Assembly (NCBI GenBank): GCA_018064245.1
Contig: JAGHVO010000052.1
Location: forward strand, 1-42,908
Origin: Candidatus Colimorpha pelethequi
Lineage (GTDB): Bacteria > Bacteroidota > Bacteroidia > Bacteroidales > P3
Direction of reading: 5' to 3'
DNA: 42,908 nt
Position numbers and translations under genes: made by a program. Under the pieces are notes generated by a model. The model was not told the origin of the DNA. It made no database searches and saw only the letters and a list, made by a program, of their open reading frames with translations. This document shows positions 38,157 to 42,908 of this stretch, in pieces (position 1 is the first letter of the stretch; the number at the start of each line of letters is the position of its first letter).

Positions 38157-38222
38157 CTAGCATCTACATCTACGATGATTTTCTCAGGATATTTTGCCAT
38201 AGGATAGTAAATTTTTGTGGTT

Positions 38223-38846
38223 TTAATTATTGTTTATCAATTCATCATATTGCTGTATGTTTTCTTTTGTTTGATGTAATATGGCCTTGTTACGCTGATA
38301 ATACCACCACTCCCCTATTACACTTATCACAAGAGCCACGACTATTACAGGAAGATAATAACTTATCGGTCGAGCGAAAAAATCAAACCCTTTTTCACGA
38401 GCAAAAACAACTGGTCCAGAAGAGAGCAAAAATGGTAACGAAATTATCGAGAACATTGCATCTCGTTTCTCAGAAAGAAACATCTCGTCATAGAATTTGT
38501 ACATTTGTAAAATAGGAGTGATTATCGGATTGTGTTTATGAATTCGTACAATACGTAAGGTAGCCCCAACTGCGCTGGCAAAAAAAATAAATACAAACAC
38601 AATATAGGCTAAAAAATAACGGTAATCCCCCCAATATATCTCTGCGGAGAATCCGAAATAAGCCACAACCGTCCAGCAAAACAAAGTGAAAAACAATTTA
38701 TCGTAAAACATTTTCTGATAGCCACTAGCCACTCTGTGTTTCGAAATAGTCAAGTGCACTTTGTGCCCTGTTTCAGCAATCATATCCATTTTTTCACCAT
38801 AGTCTTTCCATAGACTTTCAAGCTGTTCAAAATCTAAATTTTTCAT
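38223..38846 (-). CDS. Four-span membrane protein, candidate regulator of the adjacent ECF sigma
   Basis: A 207-aa protein with four transmembrane helices (about 50-68, 73-95, 130-150 and 166-185) and a charged cytoplasmic N-terminus (MKNLDFEQLESLWKDYGEKM). No family named. It begins one base after the sigma factor stop, so it is translationally coupled to it. That position is normally held by an anti-sigma factor; multi-span anti-sigma factors exist, and I infer this role from context. Confidence 0.75.
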   Translation of the reverse strand: MKNLDFEQLESLWKDYGEKMDMIAETGHKVHLTISKHRVASGYQKMFYDKLFFTLFCWTVVAYFGFSAEIYWGDYRYFLAYIVFVFIFFASAVGATLRIVRIHKHNPIITPILQMYKFYDEMFLSEKRDAMFSIISLPFLLSSGPVVFAREKGFDFFARPISYYLPVIVVALVISVIGEWWYYQRNKAILHQTKENIQQYDELINNN

Positions 38847-38847
38847 T

Positions 38848-39336
38848 TCAATTATTATTTAATTTGACAAGTTTTTTCTTTATTCTATAAATCATTTGAT
38901 TTATGGCCGCTTCCGATACGCCCATCTCGACCGCAATTTCACTTTGCGGAATTTCATCAAGATACATCAAAAGGATTGACTTCTCACTTTTTCCGAGTTT
39001 GTCAACCAACTCATATAGACAATCTATCAACGCAGTCGCACTTTCATCAACCATCATCTTATTATACACAGTCTCGTCAAGTGAAATAAAAGATGGTTTT
39101 ATTCTATTTTTACGCCGAATCATTCCAGCCGTGTTAAGCGCAATACGATAAACCCATGTATTCATACTACTTTCCTTTCTAAAATAAGGAAACCCTTTCC
39201 ACAAATCGCAGACAATATCTTGATACATGTCTTTTACGTTATCAGGTTGCCTATCAGTAAACATCAAACACACTTTGAAAATAGTGCCTTCGCATTTTTT
39301 TAAGAGTTCCAAAAAATCTTGTTCCAATTGTTCCAT
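38848..39336 (-). CDS. ECF-type RNA polymerase sigma factor
   Basis: A 162-aa sigma-70 family protein: region 2 at about 8-75 (DNVKDMYQDIVCDLWKGFPYF, STWVYRIALNT-like segment MNTWVYRIALNT), region 4 at about 108-158 (SEKSILLMYLDEIPQSEIAVE, GVSEAAINQMIYRIKKKL). It is the third ECF sigma in the window, with its own promoter and a coupled four-span membrane protein. Confidence 0.93.
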   Translation of the reverse strand: MEQLEQDFLELLKKCEGTIFKVCLMFTDRQPDNVKDMYQDIVCDLWKGFPYFRKESSMNTWVYRIALNTAGMIRRKNRIKPSFISLDETVYNKMMVDESATALIDCLYELVDKLGKSEKSILLMYLDEIPQSEIAVEMGVSEAAINQMIYRIKKKLVKLNNN

Positions 39337-39406
39337 AAAAATCTTGTTTATCTAATTAGATGCAAAAAAGTTCAAAAACTAACGCAACCAAGAAAAAAAA
39401 ACATGG

Positions 39407-39435
39407 CAAATTTACGGAAATTTCAGAATCACAAA
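39407..39435 (-). promoter_or_regulatory. Promoter of the third ECF sigma operon (TTTG-N17-TAAATTTG)
   Basis: On the minus strand, TTTG (39435-39432), a 17-base spacer and TAAATTTG (39414-39407), giving a leader of about 65 bases before the sigma ATG. It lies just downstream of the 5S-like relic. Confidence 0.65.
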
Positions 39436-39470
39436 TAAATAATCTCTTCTTGTTCCCCTTTTAGGAAATT

Positions 39471-39552
39471 AGCTACGACCTACTTCTCCACAAAAAAGTG
39501 CAGTATCATCGGTGATGAGGTGCTTAACTTTTCTATTCAGAATAGGAATGGC
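39471..39552 (-). pseudogene. Degenerate 5S rRNA-like sequence
   Basis: Over 70 ungapped bases (39476-39545) this matches the true 5S gene in the same window (42390-42459) at 58 positions by my count, about 83%. Conserved blocks include CGACCTACTT, GCAGTATCATCGG and GCTTAACTT on the plus strand. The similarity fades at the 5' end of the RNA, and the closing terminal helix (GGCGGC/GCCGCC in the true gene) is lost, so it is most likely a non-functional relic or a 5S-derived RNA of another role. It occupies most of the 300-base gap between the third sigma operon and the transglutaminase gene. Confidence 0.8.
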
Positions 39553-39588
39553 TATTGATTTATGATTTAACGAATTATAAAAAATCAT

Positions 39589-39619
39589 TTTGCCATATCA
39601 AAAAATCTGTGTAATTTCG
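39589..39619 (+). promoter_or_regulatory. Promoter of the transglutaminase-like gene (TTTG-N19-TAATTTCG)
   Basis: TTTG, 19 bases, then TAATTTCG, one mismatch to TAnnTTTG. It lies 40 bases before the preferred ATG, and within the longest open frame, which argues for the shorter start. Confidence 0.5.
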
Positions 39620-39658
39620 CATTTATTAGTTATGTTGAATCATCAGCCACAAAACACT

Positions 39659-41314
39659 ATGAAATCATTATTCAATAAAGCCTGCAAATCATTTATATTG
39701 ACAGCTATTGTATGCGGCACCTGGGCAGTGTCCGCCCAAAGCCCTATTCGCGTCTATAACAGCGTCACTATCGACCGCTCCGACTGTTCCAGCCTAAGCA
39801 AAATCATTCTCCACCTACCCTACTGCGAATCGAACGACTACCAGTACGTAGAAAATCATCGTTTCGGACCTCAAGGTCAGGTGCGTACCACCGACGAAGA
39901 CCACCGCTATATCTGGTTAAAAAACACGAACTTCACGAATCTTCCCAGTCAGATCACCTACACTGACACATTCGATTTCATTTCCACACATTTCGTACGG
40001 AACCTGGACAGCATCACAACACTCTATCCATACGATCCAACCTCCGAGGAAATCCTTTGGTTTACAGGTACCGAAGACGTTTATGTCACCCCACAGAACC
40101 CAGTCATTGATTCACTGGCAGATTTGATCTGGGGCCAGTCTTCCAATATATTAGATTTTGCACGGCGTAGCTATGAATATGTAGCCAGTCACCTCACTTA
40201 CCAAAATCCCAACACAGGACTCCATTCCATTGCAGATATTATCGCCGATGGAGGCGGAGACTGTGGCAACTTTGCATCATTCTATATCTCCATACTACGC
40301 AACAAGGGCATTCCCGCTCGCCATGTGATAGGTTTCTCTCCGTACAATGGAAACGACATGCATATATGGGCTGAATTTTACCTTCAGGGATACGGCTGGA
40401 TTCCTGCCGACCCCACATACAAAAACTCAGACCCTAACGGAGATTATTTCGGACGCTACGACTATAACTATTGCATCGCAGGCAAAGGCATCAACCATTC
40501 CTATTATATTGATGGACAATACCAAAACATATCCTTGCTCCAACTCTTCAGCTACTGGTATTGGTACACTAGTTCCTGCAACAACATCAACTTCTACCGT
40601 GAAGTTGCGTATGACAACCTATACCATATCACAGGAGTACCAGAGGATCCGACATTCGGAAATGTGATAGGGTCGGGATACTATGTCCCAGGAGAGACAG
40701 GAACCCTTGAAGCCATATCCGCCCACGGCTATATTTTCAGCCACTGGAGCAACGGTTCCACCGAGAACCCACTCACATTCACCCTCACCGGCGACTCCAA
40801 CCTTACCGCATATTTTACCCCTGTAGTCTATGATACGATCTACATTCATGACACCATAATCCAGCCCCTCACCTACTACACCCTTACCAGCCAGTCAGCA
40901 AACATTAATCAAGGACTTGTGGCAGGAAACGGACGTTACCCCGAAGGCACTGCGATTGAGATTGCCGCCGTTCCCCTCCAAGGATACAGATTTATTCAAT
41001 GGAACGACGGAAGCACCGAGAACCCCAGAACAGTCACCCTCAATGAAGACCTCACCTTCATGGCATCCTTCGCAGCCAACCCGACAGGAATAAACGATGC
41101 AGAAACGGCAGACTACACAATAGGAACACGGGATGGTTCCATAGTCATAACCAACGCTCCTGGACAGCAGATACGTATCTTTGACAACCTAGGGCGCTGC
41201 CTCATCACCGACCAAGGAGCATCTACCACACGCATCTTCCCCGTTCCTACCACCGGCACCTATATGATACAAGTCGGCACCACACCCGCCAGAAAAGTAG
41301 TCGTCGTTAAATAA
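39659..41314 (+). CDS. T9SS-secreted transglutaminase-like protein with InlB-type repeats
   Basis: A 551-aa exported protein. Signal peptide at residues 1-27 (...LTAIVCGTWAVSA). The transglutaminase-like domain, about 160-260, has a full Cys-His-Asp triad: C202 in GGGDCGNFASF, H235 in NDMHIWAEF, D251 in WIPADPTY; members act as peptidases or cross-linkers. Two InlB-B-like repeats follow (GYIFSHWSNGSTENPLTFTLT...LTAYF and GYRFIQWNDGSTENPRTVTL...FMASF). The last ~75 residues are a type A T9SS sorting domain (QIRIFDNLGRCL...GTYMIQVG...RKVVVVK), so it is passed across the outer membrane by T9SS and attached or released there. Two earlier ATGs are in frame, but the first lies before the promoter box. 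Confidence 0.9.
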   Translation: MKSLFNKACKSFILTAIVCGTWAVSAQSPIRVYNSVTIDRSDCSSLSKIILHLPYCESNDYQYVENHRFGPQGQVRTTDEDHRYIWLKNTNFTNLPSQITYTDTFDFISTHFVRNLDSITTLYPYDPTSEEILWFTGTEDVYVTPQNPVIDSLADLIWGQSSNILDFARRSYEYVASHLTYQNPNTGLHSIADIIADGGGDCGNFASFYISILRNKGIPARHVIGFSPYNGNDMHIWAEFYLQGYGWIPADPTYKNSDPNGDYFGRYDYNYCIAGKGINHSYYIDGQYQNISLLQLFSYWYWYTSSCNNINFYREVAYDNLYHITGVPEDPTFGNVIGSGYYVPGETGTLEAISAHGYIFSHWSNGSTENPLTFTLTGDSNLTAYFTPVVYDTIYIHDTIIQPLTYYTLTSQSANINQGLVAGNGRYPEGTAIEIAAVPLQGYRFIQWNDGSTENPRTVTLNEDLTFMASFAANPTGINDAETADYTIGTRDGSIVITNAPGQQIRIFDNLGRCLITDQGASTTRIFPVPTTGTYMIQVGTTPARKVVVVK

Positions 41315-41406
41315 GTCGTCAGATTTTCCGCTACCACTGAACAGGAACTTTCTTCGTTTCAAACGAAGCAAAGAGAAATTAGCAAACACTAATAATAAAA
41401 AAAGTG

Positions 41407-41414
41407 TATATTTG
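41407..41414 (+). promoter_or_regulatory. -7 promoter box with no near gene
   Basis: TATATTTG matches TAnnTTTG exactly, but the next ORF begins about 360 bases downstream. If active, the transcript would carry the palindrome in a long leader or form a separate small RNA. Confidence 0.5.
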
Positions 41415-41464
41415 CATCACGACAATGACAATAGCCATGCATATATCCCATTGATTTTTTGATA

Positions 41465-41566
41465 ATTCTGTCAAAGAAAACCTTATCGGACGGAGCAAAG
41501 AAACTCCAGAAAGGCTTAAATTATGCCCTTTTCTGAAGCTCCGTACCGAGCGTTCTTTGACATAAT
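41465..41566. repeat. Large imperfect palindrome (multi-segment hairpin)
   Basis: Three nested paired segments: TGTCAAAGAA/TTCTTTGACA (41469-41478 with 41553-41562, perfect); TCGGACGGAGC/GCTCCGTaCCGA (41486-41496 with 41538-41549, one bulge); CAGAAA-GGC/GCC-c-TTTTCTG (41507-41515 with 41525-41535). The centre is TTAAATTA-rich. It may be a structured RNA, a miniature inverted-repeat element or a site bound by a dimeric protein. Confidence 0.75.
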
Positions 41567-41772
41567 AACTCCAATTTTTCTGTCCACCGATTATCAACTG
41601 GAGCCGTCCAACAACCCTCAGCATCTAATCGAAACCCACGAATCAGTTCGAAACACTCGAAGCTGAATCGTAATTGTTTTGCGCTTTCTTAAAAGGCTAG
41701 CGTAATATAGTATCATTTAGAATTATCAAAATCAATCGAAAATTACAAATCACATCAAAAAAAATCAAAATT

Positions 41773-42279
41773 ATGAAAAAAAACAACGAATACCGTCGTA
41801 ACAATGAGAACACACACATGGCTATCAACAACAATGGAAAAATTATTTCACACCCCACATTTTCCGAAAACCAGATTTTCGAAATCAACCAACAAATTGA
41901 CAATCTCATGAAACAATTAAACATTGTGGAAAAGCGATATCGTTATTCAGAAACCGGATGGGACAAACTATGTTTAGAATCCTCGATCACATTGAACATT
42001 AGTTATTTTCACGAAGAGCTCAGTTGCATATATGAATCTATAGGCAAACCACTTGACGCATTGAACGCCCTTGTGACGGCAAGCCAAAGTCTGTTTGAAG
42101 GACACTGCTATATACTGAACAGTCTGATTGGGAAAGGCGAACCCCACGAAACGCGGCTCTATGAACTTGATGAGTGCTGCAAAAAGCTCTGCGGCAGACA
42201 TCCCGAATTGTGGGACAAGTATCGCAAAAGCAACATTCACTATCTATTAGAAGAGCAGCACTTATGGCCTTGCGAATGA
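41773..42279 (+). CDS. Orphan protein of unknown function
   Basis: A 168-aa predicted cytosolic protein without signal or transmembrane segment. The N-terminus is Asn-rich (MKKNNEYRRNNENTHMAINNN); the middle is predicted helical with a TPR-like pair (ISYFHEELSCIYESIGKPLDALNALVTASQSL) and the C-terminal part has four Cys in a short space (YELDECCKKLCGRHPEL) near a His-rich end. No family recognised. It is supported by length and composition only; the nearest promoter box is about 360 bases upstream, and it is convergent with the rRNA operon. Confidence 0.6.
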   Translation: MKKNNEYRRNNENTHMAINNNGKIISHPTFSENQIFEINQQIDNLMKQLNIVEKRYRYSETGWDKLCLESSITLNISYFHEELSCIYESIGKPLDALNALVTASQSLFEGHCYILNSLIGKGEPHETRLYELDECCKKLCGRHPELWDKYRKSNIHYLLEEQHLWPCE

Positions 42280-42282
42280 AAA

Positions 42283-42314
42283 TTGGAAGATTGGAAGATT
42301 GGAAGATTGGAAGG
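42283..42314. repeat. 8-bp tandem repeat, four copies
   Basis: TTGGAAGA repeated three times, then TTGGAAGG, directly after the orphan ORF and before the rRNA terminator. It is not spaced like a CRISPR and encodes nothing evident; such repeats vary in copy number by slippage. Confidence 0.85.
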
Positions 42315-42344
42315 ATGGAGGGAGTTTTGATAGGAATTGGGCAT

Positions 42345-42373
42345 AAAAAAAGGGAGCAAGCAACTTGCTCCCT
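42345..42373 (-). terminator. Terminator of the rRNA operon
   Basis: On the minus strand AGGGAGCAAG pairs perfectly with CTTGCTCCCT around loop TTG, followed by TTTTTTT, 10 bases after 5S. Confidence 0.93.
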
Positions 42374-42382
42374 TGTAGAAGA

Positions 42383-42491
<109 letters not shown>

Positions 42492-42533
42492 AAGTATTCC
42501 TTTTGACAACCGGACGAAAGACATATAGGAGAA

Positions 42534-42908
<375 letters not shown>

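Larger units (their letters stand above)
41315..41772. other. 458-base non-coding stretch with orphan promoter box and palindrome
   Basis: Holds a short inverted repeat CTTCGTTT/AAACGAAG (41352-41368), a TAnnTTTG box at 41407-41414, and a large palindrome at 41465-41566. The remaining bases up to the next ORF show nothing that I recognise. A minus-strand frame of 81 codons crosses it, but it coincides with the palindrome and is not supported. Confidence 0.7.

Noticed and set aside
41379..41624. Minus-strand ORF of 81 codons
   Set aside because: It coincides with the palindrome, has no start signal and an unusual composition.
42283..42314. CRISPR-like array
   Set aside because: Four adjacent 8-bp units without spacers; a simple tandem repeat, not a CRISPR.

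Overview
The window is a 42.9 kb piece of a Bacteroidetes chromosome, most likely order Bacteroidales. The evidence is: repeated TAnnTTTG (-7) promoter boxes with few Shine-Dalgarno sites; family-restricted proteins (DUF3276/PUR, DUF5683, DUF5723-like); an sdhC-A-B (fumarate reductase type) operon; a beta subunit of F1 ATPase with the extra segment typical of the phylum; and a secreted protein with a type IX secretion (T9SS) C-terminal sorting domain. Genus cannot be told from the sequence alone.

Layout. 1-1946 (minus) is the 5' two-thirds or so of a superfamily 1 helicase cut by the window edge, divergent from glyA (2197-3474). 3674-10304 (plus) holds a secreted WG-repeat protein, dihydroorotase and sdhC-sdhA-sdhB. 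10407-16839 (plus) holds a NUDIX hydrolase, dprA, atpD-atpC, an MTA/SAH-deaminase-like amidohydrolase and a peptide-binding lipoprotein. 16985-23927 (plus) is an envelope block: a small beta-barrel, an ECF sigma operon with a membrane regulator and a beta-barrel, two lipoproteins and a DUF5723-like outer membrane protein. der follows (23985-25289).

From 25350 to 39336 nearly everything is on the minus strand: an acyltransferase; an ECF sigma / small anti-sigma-like / Spy-like periplasmic protein operon; an S4-domain protein; tonB-exbD-exbB; DUF5683-parB-parA-PUR protein; a cysteine-desulfidase-like enzyme; a deoxyhypusine-synthase-like enzyme; dnaB; a membrane-anchored orphan; and a third ECF sigma operon.

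The right end is the most unusual part: a degenerate 5S rRNA-like sequence (39471-39552), a T9SS-secreted transglutaminase-like protein, a 458-bp non-coding stretch with an orphan promoter box and a large palindrome, an orphan 168-aa ORF, an 8-bp tandem repeat, then the end of a genuine rRNA operon (terminator, 5S, 3' end of 23S, all minus strand).

How it works together: central metabolism (one-carbon units, pyrimidine synthesis, fumarate/succinate respiration, ATP synthase catalytic subunits) and chromosome housekeeping (dnaB, parAB, dprA, der) are interleaved with three separate ECF sigma modules that appear to watch the envelope, and with a complete TonB-ExbB-ExbD energiser. I saw no CRISPR array, phage, complete insertion sequence or tRNA gene. 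The strongest unexplained signals are the 5S-like relic, the palindrome at 41.5 kb, the enlarged SdhC, and the inverted-repeat-rich interval at 38.0-38.2 kb.
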